Shown: positions 1-11,300 of the stretch, piece after piece
How positions within the stretch are numbered: the first letter of the stretch is position 1
Layout: each line of letters starts with the position of its first letter
NCBI GenBank assembly: GCA_963922205.1
Contig: CAWUHX010000018.1
Coordinates: 62,001-126,000 of the forward strand
Reading direction: 5' to 3'
From: Romanomermis culicivorax
Taxonomy: Eukaryota; Nematoda; Enoplea; Mermithida; Mermithidae
DNA length: 64,000 bases
The notes under the pieces: generated by a model
The model's input: the letters and a program-made list of their open reading frames with translations, nothing else
Told to the model about the DNA's origin: nothing
Database searches by the model: none
Position numbers and translations under genes: made by a program

Positions 1-1584
1 TACTTCCTAGAATCAGACTTGAAGATTTGTCTCTACTCGGTTCGCTTTCATCATTCACATCTGTACGGCTTGTCACCATTACATTATGCGGACTAGATTG
101 CGACTGGTTCCCAACAAATGATCCAGCCTGGTCTTGGACAGTACTAGCCTGAATTGCTGGTTGACTAGTTGATGCAGGTAGCATCAACTGAGGCTGCCTC
201 TGCAACTGGATGCCTTGCTCTCTTAGTCTGCAGAATTCCCTGTATCTCTCAAATTCTGGGTCATACCTGTACATTTGATCTTCTTCGGGGAATCCTACAT
301 AATAAGCACCTCTTCCTCTTCCTCTTAATCCAAACTGAGGTCCACCTCTACCTCTAAAACTTCCTCAAAACGAAGCATTTCTATCACCACCATAACACTG
401 ATTAGGCATGCCACGGTTAAATCCACCGCGTTGTTGTTGCTGATGTCAGTAAGCTAAAGTTTTACACTCATCCGTAGCATGAGTATTATTTTTATGATAA
501 ATGCAATAGGGTCTCTGCTGCTTCGCCTGCTTTTGCTTTTCAGCAGACAAGGACTTCACAGTAGTCAACTCCTTTAAAGCTTCATTTTGGGTAATCTGTA
601 ATTTATCCACTTTCTGAACCAATTGTAGCCATTTCTTTGAGAGAATAGCTAAAAATGACTCCTTGGCCTGCTCCTCATTAGTCTTTTTGACATCAGGAGT
701 TGATGGGCCAGGTTGCATCACTTCACCATTTTCCTCACTTCTCTCCTCTTCCACTGCCTTTTGCAACTGATTTTGTGATCTTGACTTCGTTTGGTTATAC
801 TTTTTAGTATTTCCATATGTAGCATTCCCCACAAAAGCAATTTCCGGGCATTTCTCCTATGTAGCTACAACTTGGTTTACTACAATAGGCTTATCCTTGG
901 CTCCAAAAGTAGTAAAAACATTTTTGTACGTCTTATCAATCTGTGTTACAGCGTATGCAAGGTCTTGCCATGTTTTCATAGATGGCAATACATCCTGCTA
1001 CTCTGTCTGGTATAACGGACTACTTTTATAAATAAAGGCATTAATAATATTCTCCTGCCTTACTAGATCTGTCTGATCTGCATAGACCAGATCCACATAA
1101 TTACTCAGTCTTTTTAAAAGCTTCAAGGCTGACTTGCCTTCTTCCTGTTTCATATTGAATATCTACCTTTTAAGCATCATCAAATAATAAGTCCGCACTA
1201 GATACTTTAAAATATTTCTCCACACTTCTGTATAACTTGGGGATGTTCTTACTATCCTCCTAACTGTATTCTGAGACAGTCTTCTCAAACACTCCTTCTT
1301 GATCTTGTCAATAGTATTCTCCAAAAACTCACTTTCCAGATCAGTGAAAAATTTGAGTGCCTCTGTCGGCTTTATACTATCATGTAAAGGTCTATGTTTC
1401 TAGGCCTTTACTATGTCTCTTACATCCACTTCTACACTCGAGCTAGAGTTCGACGTACATGAACTACTACTATCACTATCTGAGTAATGTCTACTCCTAG
1501 CTCTTGATCTATGAGATCTCCTTCTACTCTTCGATTTCCTTTTTCTTCTCCTCTCAGGGCTAAGTTCAGCTCTATGTGCGGTAT
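1..1584 (-). pseudogene. gag: Element A gag, 3' half (Ty3/Gypsy, broken)
   Basis: This is the C-terminal half of a Gypsy-type gag on the minus strand, running off the window start. From high to low coordinates it shows an arginine/serine-dipeptide-rich stretch with an acidic-serine tail (about 1432-1560), a capsid-like helical segment (about 900-1400), and a zinc-knuckle variant C-x2-H-x4-H-x4-C inside YCIYHKNNTHATDEC (about 460-505). A glutamine- and RG-rich tail follows (about 200-440). In-frame stops and frame changes break it, including two TGA codons just after the knuckle. The N-terminal half lies at 15653-16631; element B inserted between the halves. The role would be virion assembly and RNA binding. 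The retroelement gag assignment is firm; the exact lineage is not known. Confidence 0.8.
1581..1584. repeat. Target site duplication of element B, left copy (GTAT)
   Basis: GTAT lies immediately outside the left LTR of element B and is repeated at 15649-15652 outside the right LTR. Removing the element and one GTAT copy rejoins the element A gag reading frame, which independently supports the boundary. Confidence 0.85.
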
Positions 1585-2123
1585 TGTTGTATTTAAAAAT
1601 AAATCGGGGGCTTTTTGTTCAGGCAGGAGTGGGATCGCAGGGTTCATCCTTAATGTACGTATTTCCCACGCCCACGCTTACCCAATTAACTTAGTTAATA
1701 GTACTTAAACCCAACACTAATAATCCTACCAATCAAGGAAAACATACTTCCTTAATTGTCTCCCGAAATAAGATAAATACAAGAAAGAAAACCCTTCTTC
1801 AATTTTACCTTACAAAATAAGAAACACTTACTTACAAACACGGCTGGGCGAGAGTATAAACAATTCACTGCCACGCACTGGGGGGAAAACAAACAAAGGC
1901 GAGCGTGCGGGCAGGCGGCCAGTAGGACATATAACTAATAGAAAACGTATGTTATAAAAAACACAAAGAAGAATGCATGTGGAAAGAGCCAGCGCACACG
2001 TACCCAGGTGCACTACAGTAAGATGGCTGTTGATGGTCCGTGTCGCTCACTCCACTTGGTACTTGTGGGCCTCATGAGCGGATTGACAAAAAATGACAAA
2101 ATCAGCAGAAACACACTACAACA
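1585..2123 (-). repeat. Element B 3' LTR
   Basis: This 539 bp LTR pairs with 15110-15648, with the terminal inverted repeat TGTTGTA...TACAACA. Differences from the partner are scattered substitutions, and the lengths are identical. It lies downstream of pol and the accessory genes on the minus strand, so it is the 3' LTR. Confidence 0.9.
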
Positions 2124-2704
2124 TCCCTCCCCCTTTGCGGTAGATCGCCCTAAGCGATCATCAAGAAATAACCAAAACGTGCAAGAGGAAAGGACACTGC
2201 CACTACAGGCCGTCACCGGGGTGGCTGAAGTGATCTTTGGCGTCACGCAGCGGGGCTGACGGAGTCGTTGCAGTTGTTTAAGCCGATATTAGACGGGGCA
2301 TAGGGTGAGACCTCCCAACGCAGGTCACAATTAGCGAGGCCGTAAGTTCGGCAACACCGCAGCTCGTGTTGTCACTCCGTCCGCACTGATATACTGGAAG
2401 GCACCAGCATACAAAGCCATGCCGATGGGAGGGTGAGGCCGGCCACTACGACGGTGGCAATAACGATATGGGCACAAGGCGGCGGAGGCAGAAAGGACAA
2501 ACGGCGCAAGTGGGGTTGTGTGGCGGTAGAACAAGTCGAGCCGTCTCACTGCGTGGTCTTAGCATCGGCTGCATGTGCACTGGGAAAACTAGTAGAAAAA
2601 ATAAAGCAAGACAAAAGAGATTAGAAAAAACAAAACAACCGGTATGAACGAGGTTAAGAAAAACAAAGAAGAAAAAACAAATGTTACTGTACAAAAGCTT
2701 TGAA
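2124..2704. other. Element B region between 3' LTR and accessory ORFs
   Basis: No coding frame with recognisable similarity is visible in this roughly 580 bp stretch. On the minus strand it would be the 3' untranslated leader into the LTR. A polypurine tract should lie next to 2124 on the minus strand. The sequence there (complement of 2124-2140, GGGGGAGGGA-like) is purine-rich and is a reasonable candidate. Confidence 0.5.
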
Positions 2705-3973
2705 TCAATGGGGGCGATGATGACAGGTGTCTGATGCGGATCCGGATTGATTGTGGTTGTCGCAGCGGTCGCAGTTTTCTTGGAGATAGCCGTCATTGTG
2801 ATAGCCATGGGGGTCGTGGGGATCGTCATGGCCATTGAAAGGGATGGAACGGGAGTGGCAAGGATAGCGGCTGTAATCAGCAGTGTCGCGTTGGCGGGAA
2901 GACGAGGTAAAGGTTTGCGAGCACAGCAGCGAAAGAGGATTCACGCGGGGGGGCCGGAGCTGTGTTGCGATCAAAGAGGTTCGGTCCAAAGGCAACCCTG
3001 TTGGTGGCAAGTTCCACTGTGCAGAAAAATCATGCCGATGCAGCAGGGGCACCTGACGGTCGGTTTGGCTATGGTATTGGAGGTAGATTCTTTGGATGTC
3101 GGCGATTTCTGGGGGTTGTTCAAACGGCAAGTATTGCGGGTAGGCCATCCAGCTATTGATTAAGCTGACGGCGGTGTTGTGAGCTTGCAATAGACATGAA
3201 GGGTTGTCTAGGCCTCATGCTTCATACAAAAAGAGTGCCAGATGGGCGGTGTTGATGGCGTCAACTACGCTGAGCTCTTCGGCCCAAAGGCCGATGACCC
3301 ATCGCAGAATCAGCGTGGCCACGTCAGGCAAAACAGGTGGTTGTTGTTCTTGATAGGTACTGCGATAGTGAGCCCGGAAATATTGATACAATGCTAGCGA
3401 AGCATTCGTTGCACAAATGTGTATGGCCATGGTGATGCGAACACCAAGGCGACCGAAAAAATTGATCAAAACCATCTCATGCAAGGTTCCCGGTGAGAAA
3501 AACTCGACAGATGGATCGATACGAGGCGGATAACGTGGCGTTGCTAGCCTAATACAATGCGGGGAGTCCGTGGTTCGGAAATTTGTGTAATTCGGCAATC
3601 TGGTGGCCTCGCTCAGTAATCGTGGTTCGAAGCTTTGGGTGGTACCAGCCGGCGGGGCTGCTCCGAGTACTGGTCGGGTTGTAATGACCAATGATGGTTG
3701 AGCATGCATAGTGGTTTGAACCGACATCAGGGCCGTAGGCGGCAGCGATGTGGTTTGTGTTACAGTAGTTGCTGAGGCAGACGTCGGGGCCATGGGCGGC
3801 AGCAACGTAGCCGTAGGCGGTAGTGATGTGGAAGATGACGTGGCTGGTTCCACATCCATCGGGGGCGGCCGCGGAAGCAGAACCTTGAACACTGATTTCG
3901 GTGGGTTTTTCAAAGCTTCCATGCATTTCTGGATTTGGGCGTCGCGATGCAATGGGCTAATGTAGTCTGTCAA
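2705..3973 (-). pseudogene. Element B accessory ORF, C-terminal part (unknown, Pro/Thr-rich then globular)
   Basis: Two minus-strand reading frames follow each other: 3973-3215 (252 codons) and 3190-2705 (161 codons). They are separated only by a stop and a short gap, so they are probably one broken ORF. The first part is proline-, threonine- and alanine-rich ([15 protein letters not shown]-type repeats). It is followed by a more globular stretch with [10 protein letters not shown] and HLALFLYEA. The second part contains [19 protein letters not shown] and ends in a His/Asp/Asn-rich tail. I recognise no family. It is the last coding block before the 3' LTR of element B and is in line with the blocks upstream, which suggests one long accessory polyprotein. 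Confidence 0.5.
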
Positions 3974-5233
3974 TTTGGGTGGTGATCAGCAGAAATGGTG
4001 CTGGTATGCTTGTTCGTAGAAACCCGAGGAGTGCACTTGAGGCGTTTGCTCGCTTTGAGTGTGGTGCGGCGGTGCATCGCCAGGGCGTTCTTGTTGGCAG
4101 CTGTCACGGCTTGTAGTGTCTTTTCATGGCGATTGTTTGGTTTCTTTGCGGTGGCGGTCATCACCGAAATGCAACTCGTGACTGGAACGGTGACTATCCG
4201 ATTGGCGGGCAGGCTGCATGGGTTTGGTCGACACTGCTGTCTTTGTGGTCATAACTTTTGGCTGCGAGGTCGCATTAGTTTGAGAAGTAGTTTGACCGGC
4301 CCCTTCTCGACCTTTCTGTTGGTTGTTTTGTTCACGGCGACGAGTTGTTCTTTCACTGGGCGTCTTGCGGCGCTCAGTACGCGAAGTACTGGGTGGCGGC
4401 ATTCGTCAAGTGCGCGGTTCGTCCGTCGTATGCGTTTGGTGAGACTTGCGGAATTCGGCTTCTTCCTGAAGATGTTGCTTGTGTTTCACTGAGTGCTCAT
4501 AACGTCCAGGTTTTCTGATAGGTTGACCATAACGATCTAAAGCTGGTGCAGACGTGCTGGGAGCCTGTGGGGTTTGAACATACATAGGCGCCGTCGGCGG
4601 CAATAGAGTCAGAGGTGGCGGTGGCTGAGGTACTGGCGGCGGCGGCAGTGCAGTGGGCGGCTGTACGGCTGCTTGAGCAATACCCGGAGCCGGTTGAGCA
4701 GCTTGAGGAACTGGTACAGCTGGCGTCAGTTGCCGCAGCAAAATACGGTGTATCTCTTCCTTTAGCGGGTCTGGATAATCCATCCAATGGTGTTTAGGGA
4801 ACAACATATCGGGCGGTGGTGATGGGAAGTGGTACGTGGTGAGGGCTGCGGCCAATGCTTGCCATTGATGATCTGAAATAATATGTTGCCAAAAACGAAC
4901 AGGAGCACTATACCTAGCAGCGGCAACAGTGGCAATAATTGGAGGTCTGAGCAGAATTGCCGGAGTAGCCAAATAAATGTGCGGGTCCACGGCAGGCGCC
5001 GTCCGAGGCAACATTGTTGCGGGATCTGCAGGCATGACGTCCATTAACGTGGACTGGTCGGCGGTCCTTTCTTCGGGTATATCGGTTAGCGTTTGATCCG
5101 TGGTGGTGTACGTTTCGGCATGCATCGCGGTAGGTTGGACCGGAGTAGATTCGTCCATCGGTACCGATGTGAGGGTCGATATTTCGTCAAGCGTCAGCTC
5201 CAAAAAATCGGTTATTTGCGTTGCTGTTGCCAT
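3970..5233 (-). pseudogene. Element B accessory ORF, proline-rich and basic middle part (unknown)
   Basis: The main frame is 5233-4406 (275 codons), then frames at 4402-4124 and 4164-3970 continue it with shifts. The N-terminus is Thr/Pro-rich with acidic residues ([13 protein letters not shown]). A short globular block has RFWQHIISDHQWQALAAAL and KHHWMDYPDPLKEEIHRILL. A long proline/alanine run follows, then a strongly basic segment (RYEHSVKHKQHLQEEAEFRK, then RTERRKTPSERTTRRREQ). The ATG at 5233 overlaps the end of the upstream ORF (stop near 5212) by about 20 bp, so either a frameshift or termination-reinitiation links them. The basic part could bind nucleic acid or target the nucleus, but that is only composition. 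No family is recognised. Confidence 0.5.
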
Positions 5234-6165
5234 AAGATCAGCTGTGACAGCAAGCGGGGAAGGGCTGACACATCAGTTGACAGCAGCAGCTTTGCTATAT
5301 TCAAATCGAAAATCAGGGTGTCCAAAAGCTTTTCATCAGCAGGCTCTACGTCTATCACCCAAGTTGGGCCGTCGAGGAGTTCCTCGGCGGTGAGCATGTG
5401 TACCGAGGCCGTAGTCGGCAAGGGGTACGCGTACACCGGCGCAGGGAATGAAAATCGATTTTGAAAGTCGATGATGTTGAGCAAATGCGAATAGAAATGA
5501 AAACGGCTATGGGAATTGGCTGTATAGTCCGATTTGTTGATATCGATTTGTTCTACGTTGGTTTCCACGTGGAAATCTTCATTGAAGATGATCGGGTGCA
5601 GAGCAAACCTGTTGCAGACGTAGGTTCCGGGATCACTTGCAAAAGAGGGCTCTCGCTCTGGTATTCGGTTCATCCAATCGTTGAGACCCGTCCGGGGGTT
5701 GCCGTTGGCGCAGTACCACATACATTGGTAAAAGGCGGTACGTGTTGCCGGATTGAAATTTTGAGCGTGGCGAATTAGAAAATCGTTAACGTAGGCATAT
5801 TCCGTGGCGGAGCAAGGCCAAGCCAAAAGCGTGGCCAACGACATGCAAGTTGTTAGTTGTCGAAACCAGTCGCCATCCACCTGCAAAAGACTAAGAATGG
5901 TGGAGGGGAGATAATGGTAATGGGTACCCTGGTAGGTTCGATCGCGGAGCGGTTGGTCGGTGGCGACGCTGTCCATCCACACGTCATCAACTTCTTGTGG
6001 AATCCGTGGCAGAGCAGAGTCAGTTTCGTATTGAAGGCGATCGGGGATGGCCAATTTGTACATAGGTGAGACTGGAAAGTTGAGCAATTCGATGAACGGG
6101 TCCGTAAGCCCACTCTTCATGGCCGAAGTGACGGCTGCTTGAAGGCGTTTCGGGTCATCGAACAA
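5212..6165 (-). CDS. Element B accessory ORF, 317 codons, unknown function
   Basis: This is the longest uninterrupted accessory frame of element B. It is open from just after a TGA (about 6168) and begins near [19 protein letters not shown]. It looks globular, with many Trp, Tyr and His residues: [38 protein letters not shown] and [20 protein letters not shown]. It has no membrane segment or zinc motif that I can name. Immediately upstream (6180-6290) the same strand encodes a lysine run (KVPKKKKKKKQK) in frame with this ORF behind the TGA, so the true protein probably begins earlier. It sits between the exonuclease-like block and the proline-rich block. The function is unknown; a domain of one accessory polyprotein is the likeliest reading. 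Confidence 0.55.
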   Translation of the reverse strand: MFDDPKRLQAAVTSAMKSGLTDPFIELLNFPVSPMYKLAIPDRLQYETDSALPRIPQEVDDVWMDSVATDQPLRDRTYQGTHYHYLPSTILSLLQVDGDWFRQLTTCMSLATLLAWPCSATEYAYVNDFLIRHAQNFNPATRTAFYQCMWYCANGNPRTGLNDWMNRIPEREPSFASDPGTYVCNRFALHPIIFNEDFHVETNVEQIDINKSDYTANSHSRFHFYSHLLNIIDFQNRFSFPAPVYAYPLPTTASVHMLTAEELLDGPTWVIDVEPADEKLLDTLIFDLNIAKLLLSTDVSALPRLLSQLILWQQQRK

Positions 6166-6299
6166 TGATCAAGGTTGGAGAGCTGGGTCTTCGTCATCTG
6201 ATACGTGTGGCGACTTGTTCCATTCATCTTTTTGCTTCTTTTTCTTCTTCTTTTTGGGCACTTTCGGGGCTGTGAGAAGCTTCGGATGTGATGCCCACG

Positions 6300-7533
6300 T
6301 CAAGATTTTGGGGTTTCAAAAACCGTTGGGCACTGTTCCTGAACAAAAAGACCGACCGTGGTCGGAGGATGTGCAATCAAACATAAAAAAATTTATATGC
6401 AGAGAAAACCTCGTCTCTCATAATCACTGGGAGGGCGATTTGCGAGATAGTGGGATAAATTTTGTCAGTGGAATCAGCGGGTAGAACATCCGTTAACACC
6501 ACATTGTGAAACGCGGCTATTAACATCTCAGGGAGGTGGTTGATTTTGGCGGCGTCCAATGAGTCATGGGGAAACAATGCAGGAGCGTTGTATACTTTGG
6601 GGACGAAGCCGTAACGACCGAAAGCCAAAAACAATAAAAGCGGATAATAGGCATCAAGGGCTGCATGCGTGAGAACAATTGATTGTAGGAACAATGTTGC
6701 CAGGTTGTTGAAGAATCACAAAGCAGCGGGGAACTTTGGCGTGAGTTTTGAAACATCCAACACCCACATGGCGGAAACGGTAGCTTTCAAGGTATGCTTT
6801 TCGAGGAAAAACCCTATCTGCCAAGCTAGCTTGTACAGCGGCGGGGAGATATCGATGTTTCAGATCACGCGGTACGTGTCCAAATGGATCGCTTTGACGA
6901 TAGGATCCTTACTCTTCCTTTGGCAATCGGTTCAAAACTGGGTACCTGAAAGAGCGTATATTCTCGCCCAGTCATTGGCTCCATCGAAGGAAACGACGAT
7001 GGTGTGTTGGCCGTCGACCAGGGAAAATAACGCGGTCCAGTCTTCCAGACTAGCGGCGAAGGTTTCAAAAACGAACATCACCCCGTTGGGGAAGCTGAGT
7101 TGGACGTAGGGGGGATAGCTGGACGCCGTGGAATCGGCTGGCATGGGCACGGCAAACTGGAAATTCTTCATATCCACGGCCATAATTGACTCAGTGTCGA
7201 AGCCAACCAGAGTGTAGCCACAGAAGTTTGGCGTGGGCTCCAAACTTCCGGGTGAAAGAAAGATCGGCCGCGGCATTACGTTTGGAGGTCGGGCAAACAA
7301 GGAGACGTACCAACATTCCAAATCGGCAGCACGAATCAAGCATTTGACATTATTTTCTTAAACAAGAGGCAGCCCAATATTCGGCAGATGACACAGTGGG
7401 CTCCAGATCGAGGAAACGAAATGGATTCAAAAGGTTGACTTTAGAATGGAACCAAGAAAGATATGGCGTTGCTTGCTGTACGAAAAGGGAGAGCACGCCC
7501 TGGGGAGATGGCGGCTTGGGCAGTGATGTCACT
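6300..7533 (-). pseudogene. Element B 3'-5' exonuclease-like domain (RNase D/WRN type), broken
   Basis: Minus-strand frames 7532-7350, 7361-6932, about 6930-6700 and 6694-6377 read in series through a few shifts and TGA codons. They show the three blocks expected of a DEDD 3'-5' exonuclease. Exo I is GYTLVGFDTES, with Asp and Glu near 7190-7198. An Exo II-like block is IVVSFDGANDWARIYAL (about 6950-6980). Exo III is VLTHAALDAYYPLLLFLAF (about 6628-6673). In RNase D and WRN relatives Exo III normally reads YAALDA. Here His stands where Tyr is usual, giving an HxxxD arrangement. The spacing between Exo I and Exo III, about 180 residues, suits the family. This copy cannot be active as read. It could be a captured host or viral exonuclease. 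Confidence 0.68.
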
Positions 7534-7761
7534 TTGACGAGCGCATTTTGTCAACTGGATCGGGCTACGATAGGGAGATGAGGAGAGTTGACGTATGGGT
7601 GGGTCAAAGCAGCCGCCGGTTGTGGTGTAGTAGTTGCCACAACTTGACGATGACCGGATCGCAGTGGCTAACAATGGGCTCTGGCTCGGGGCTACAGAGT
7701 TAGGGGGGTTCCCATGGGGTCCCAAGCAGAAAGAGCATGCAAAAGTAAAGCAAAGAAAGCA

Positions 7762-7920
7762 TTAAAAAGAATAAAATGTACCGTTGCAGCAGAAGCTCAA
7801 ATCGTTCTGATGTGGCTGCTGTTCAGCCCATCCTACATAACCTTCGTTGACGTTTATGGATTCGCGGTATGGTGGGGGTTCATCCGCTGTGGAGGCGGAA
7901 GAAGTTGATGGTGTTGTCAT
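7762..7920 (-). CDS. Small ORF with PPPY motif at the head of the accessory region of element B
   Basis: From the ATG at 7920 a 52-codon frame runs to a TAA at 7762. It starts MTTPSTSSASTADEPPPYRE and then has a Trp/Gln/Asn-containing tail. PPPY is the classical late-domain or WW-domain-binding motif, which in many gag proteins recruits NEDD4-type ubiquitin ligases. The 3' end of the frame is followed by GTACAT on the minus strand and a pyrimidine-rich stretch. The ORF may therefore be a first exon spliced to the exonuclease-containing frames, or simply a truncated N-terminus. There is no independent evidence of expression. The motif is real in the sequence; the role is inference. Confidence 0.45.
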   Translation of the reverse strand: MTTPSTSSASTADEPPPYRESINVNEGYVGWAEQQPHQNDLSFCCNGTFYSF

Positions 7921-8320
7921 GTTGAAAAAATATTTTTGAGAGCGGCTGGAAAATACGACTATTGCGGGCGGAAGCGAGAAATAGAAATGAAATAATGAAA
8001 GAATGAGCCACTGAAAGGTGGAGAAAGTGTAAAGTAGGAAAATGCAAAACTACGGTTATGACAAAGCAATACAAACACCACTATGTTAATGGGAGCTAAA
8101 ATCAACCTTTCGGAGTTAGTCTTATGAGAGTGAATGCGGTCAGGGTCGGGCGGAAGTAAACTGAATGGCCTCGCGTGGAACAGAACCTAACCTTAAAGAA
8201 GATACCCCCTCCTACCTGAAAGTGTGGAAAACAGGGAAGGCGTAGGGCGATGGTGTAAATTCGGTAAGGTTTTTGCTGGTGATGAATTGGGCGGAGAGAA
8301 TGTAACCGAAGGGATAACAC
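7921..8320. other. Element B spacer between pol and accessory genes
   Basis: About 400 bp on the minus strand separates the end of pol (TAA at about 8321-8323) and the ATG at 7920. I see no conserved coding frame. This is where a splice acceptor or internal promoter for the accessory genes would be expected, but I cannot point to one with confidence. Confidence 0.4.
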
Positions 8321-11300
8321 TTATTCCGTAGTCGTTGTCTCATCAACATCGTCGCTAGGATCTAAATTAAACAAAATGCCGGAATTTATGTACAACTCGG
8401 CGTGATGAGCGCGGTATCACAAAAGAACATTTCAAAGCAAACTATTGGCAGCCTGAAGTGTAGGGCAAACGTGGGCCGCGGGTTTCAAGGTCAAAGATGT
8501 CTTTGGCCGGGTGTGGTACGAATGGTTTCAGTCATGTCGTGGAAACAGTTTGCTGCCCGCCGGGTGCATCGAGTGAATCGATGGTGAGGACGTTTTCGGC
8601 TGCTCGGGACACGTTTGTGATAATAAAACGTCCAATGAAATCGGGTTGAATTTTGTTCGCCTTTTGTGTGTTGGTCAAGAGAACAAGGTCGTTGATGGTG
8701 AAGTCGCCTGTTCGGGTTTTTCGATCGAAATATTCTTTACTGACAGCAGCGGCATTTTCAAGGTTAGTCTTGATTTTTTTGTGCATTTTAAGTTGTGCCT
8801 GCGTAAGGATATGCTGATACTCGTCGTAATTGAGCAGCAAAGTGAGTCGGCGGGGGCAATCATAGTCAAAGGTTATGTGCAGTTCATAGCCTCGTAATAA
8901 GCTGAAGAGGAGTGGCGCGTAGCCGTATGCGGCATGGCGTTGTAGGCGAATACAGGGTACTGTCCGGGTTGTCGGCGGTGTACTTCTTTAGTTGAGCAAT
9001 CAACGTTTGATTGAAATGCTCGACCATTCGGTTGCGCTGGGGATGATACGCCCTTGTTTTGACTTTCCCTATTTTGAGTAGGTCACAAATATCCTGCATG
9101 AGCTTTGATGTGAAGCATCCACCTAGATCGGAAAGAAGAACAAGCGGGCTACCATGCATGAGGACGACATTGTTCATAAAGCATTTGACGATTGTTGAAG
9201 CCTTTTGGTCAGGTATGGGATGTGCGGAGACCCATTTTATAAAATAATCCTGAAAAACAATAACATATGGATGTTTCTCACCTACCGGCGATATGTTGAC
9301 CATATCTGTTGCGACGATTTCAAAAGGGTGATTGGGCTGGATCTGCAACAGCCGCGGAGGCCGCAATGTGCGCGGTGTAGTCAATTGACAATTTTTGCAG
9401 GACTTGATCCAATGGCGGACGTTTTCCTCCATGCCAGGCCACCAAAAATGAGCTTTGATGGCTGCCAATGTGCGGCTTGATCCTTGGTGATTCAAAATTT
9501 TCGTGCAGTGGAATTGGTGTAGCGTTTGGTCAATCATGGATGTGGGAATGACCAATTGCTTGATATCTTTAATTTGTCGATACAAAAGTCCGTCTTCTGT
9601 GAAGAAAATCGTTGGGCGCTTTGCGATGTTATGGATTTGGAGAGAAGGGACGAGCGGGGTGATAGCGGGATCAGCGGCCTGTGCTCGTGAGACTTCGTCA
9701 TGGGAGGCAATTGTAATGGCTTCGACTGGAGGCGGCGCGTAATCGGCGGCCAACAGTATGGAATCAAAGAGTGTGGGTTGACTGGTGGTCTTTTTGGTAA
9801 TTGCACGGGTGATGGCGTTGACGTCCACGTCAATTTCCTTGGGTGGCGAGACCGCTGCTGGGAGTATATCGGGTACCCTTAAGTCAGCGTCCCATAATGC
9901 ACCGGCAGGACGAAAATTTTTCCGGAAAATTTTAGCAGTCAAGTCTTCATTATTTGGAGTTGGTAGTTTCTCGCGGTCATCTTTCCTGGACAAAAAATCG
10001 GCCCAAGCCTTGTCCTTGCCTTTGATGTATTCAACCTTGTAGTCGTAGTCTTGAAGCTTGATAGCGAAATGCTGGAGGCATGAGTTTCGGTGTTTTTCAT
10101 CTTTGAGCCATTCAAGCGTCTTGTGGTCGGTACGAATGATAATTTTTTGGCCATATACATAGTGATGGTACATTTGAAAACTGTAGACGATGGCGAGACA
10201 TTTGTATTCCATTGTACTGTATCGGGTTTCAGCGTCTGTAAGTACGCGGCTGTTGTAGGTAATGACCCATTGATCGTTGCCGGTTTCCTGGTACAAGATT
10301 GCTCCAATGGCGGTTGTACTGGCGTCAGTTTGGATAACAATTTTGTGCTTTGCGGTCCTAGACTGGGTAACGGAGGAAAGGTGTTGACGTGAGAGCTTTT
10401 TTGATGCCTTCGAAAGCGAAATAGTGTTCTTCCATGGGGATGTATTGGGCGTCTTTCTGTAAGAGTCCATAGAATGGACTGGACAAGGTTGCCAATTTCG
10501 GGATAAATCGCTTGCACCATTGAACTAAACCTAAAAAACTTTGCATACCTTTCTTGGTAGTTGGGAATTTGTACTCCGTGCTCCGCGATAGTCTTGACTT
10601 TATCTGGGTCGGCAGCAATTCCGTTGGCTTTAAGAAGATGTCCCAAAAATTTAACTTGCAGTGGCAGGAATTCGCATTTATCAGGCCAAAGTGTAAGATT
10701 GGCAGTTCGGAGGGCGTCGAAAACGATTTGCAAATGTTCCAAATGTTCTTCAAACGAATTTGTGAAAATGATAATATCATCCATGTAAACGAGGCAATAT
10801 TTCCATATATATGGGAGGAGAATTCTTTCCATCAAATGTTTAAATTCCGCGGGCGCATTTTTCAAACCAAACGGCAAAACTTTGAACTGAAACAAACCTT
10901 CCTGGCAGATGAAGCTTGTTTTGTCACTGGAGTCGTTATTGAGAGGTACCTGCCAGTACCCGGCTTTGAGATCGGGGGTGGTGAAAAATTTCGCTTGTCC
11001 CATCGCGTCCAAATAATCGTCAATGCATGGAATCAGGAATTTGTCGCTAGGCGTAACATCGTTTATTCCAGGGTAGTCGACAATGGGTCGCCAAGAGTCA
11101 TCTTTTTTCTTTACAAGGAATAGCGGTGGGGCCCAGGGTGAAGGAGATTGTTTGGTAAAGTCGTTGTCAAGCATCTCTTGGATATGGCCGCGGACAATTG
11201 GTCGTTGTTCCATCCCGGCGCGGTAGTAATGGTGGGATACTGGTTTTGCAGTGCTGGTGTCGATGCTGATGGTTAATTCGTTGGTGACAGTTGGTTTGTC

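Noticed and set aside
2446-3163. Plus-strand frames of up to 138 codons across the element B accessory region
   Set aside because: They are shadows of the minus-strand reading frames, with Val/Gly-rich composition and no domain.
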